Shown here piece by piece: positions 21,384 through 21,432 of a DNA stretch of 21,432 nt. The DNA is taken from the NCBI GenBank assembly GCA_041629655.1, contig JBFKMV010000072.1:1-21432 (forward strand), given 5' to 3'. The notes below the pieces were generated by a model. It did no database searches. It was not told the DNA's origin and saw only the letters and a program-made list of their open reading frames with translations. Origin of the DNA: JBFKMV01 sp041629655 (lineage in GTDB: Bacteria; Acidobacteriota; Polarisedimenticolia; Polarisedimenticolales; Polarisedimenticolaceae). Position 1 is the first letter of the stretch; every line of letters starts with the position of its first letter. The position numbers were made by a program, and so were the translations under genes.

Positions 21384-21432
21384 TCGTGTCGTTGCGGAGG
21401 ATTCGATCCGCCTCATCCTCGGAGGAGCAGCA

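Noticed and set aside
19815..21416. A 533-residue minus-strand frame opposite the SurE-PDZ gene
   Set aside because: The plus strand has the SurE and PDZ motifs and a lipoprotein signal; the minus frame has none.

Overview
The window is a GC-rich bacterial chromosomal segment with no plasmid, phage or rRNA/tRNA signature. The gene types point to a Gram-negative soil or sediment lineage of the Acidobacteriota/Myxococcota kind. They include a zinc-ribbon Ser/Thr kinase with a TPR tail coupled to an ECF sigma factor, many secreted proteins and lipoproteins, M14 and M48 peptidases, tandem PPK2 kinases and an S74-domain protein. This placement is an inference from gene style; there is no phylogenetic marker in the window.

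Layout. 1-1854 (+): the tail of one gene overlaps by ATGA with a secreted M14-type zinc carboxypeptidase. 1884-4886 (-): an operon of one secreted protein of unknown function followed by two PPK2 polyphosphate kinases, joined by very short overlaps or gaps. 4977-5600 (+): a divergent multi-membrane protein resembling CcmC. 5704-7270 (-): a DUF4412-like secreted protein and a lipoprotein, with a recognisable promoter. 7465-9600: a repeat-rich island around a CNNM/CorC-type transporter gene. 9662-12263: a truncated GT39-like glycosyltransferase, then an M48 metalloprotease-TPR protein and a secreted partner. 12373-13549: an S74-domain secreted protein enclosed by inverted copies of the same repeat. 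13657-17179 (-): ECF sigma factor, Ser/Thr kinase with TPRs, and a small ORF. 17330-18581 (-): a ZIP-like membrane protein and a hypothetical protein. 18586-18973: a REP-like sequence, a fourth direct repeat copy and a gene fragment. 19085-21383 (+): a membrane-anchored LuxR-type regulator and a lipoprotein that joins a SurE domain to a PDZ domain.

The most unusual signal is a family of intergenic repeats about 135 bp long. Four copies lie on the plus strand (R1 7465-7600, R2 9493-9600, R3 13413-13549, R4 18721-18796). Three more diverged copies are inverted (L1 7601-7718, L2 9186-9286, L3 12373-12510). R1 and L1 abut to make a palindrome of about 254 bp ending in GCGGGTAAGA/TCTTACCCGC. L3 and R3 enclose a single gene like long terminal inverted repeats. 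At least three copies (L1, R2, R4) sit at or close to the broken end of a truncated gene. This looks like a MITE-like or passenger-carrying element family that has rearranged the region. No transposase is present in the window, so any mobility would have to be supplied in trans.

Gene starts were chosen from ribosome-binding sites and frame overlaps. Family assignments come from motifs read by eye; no database search was possible.
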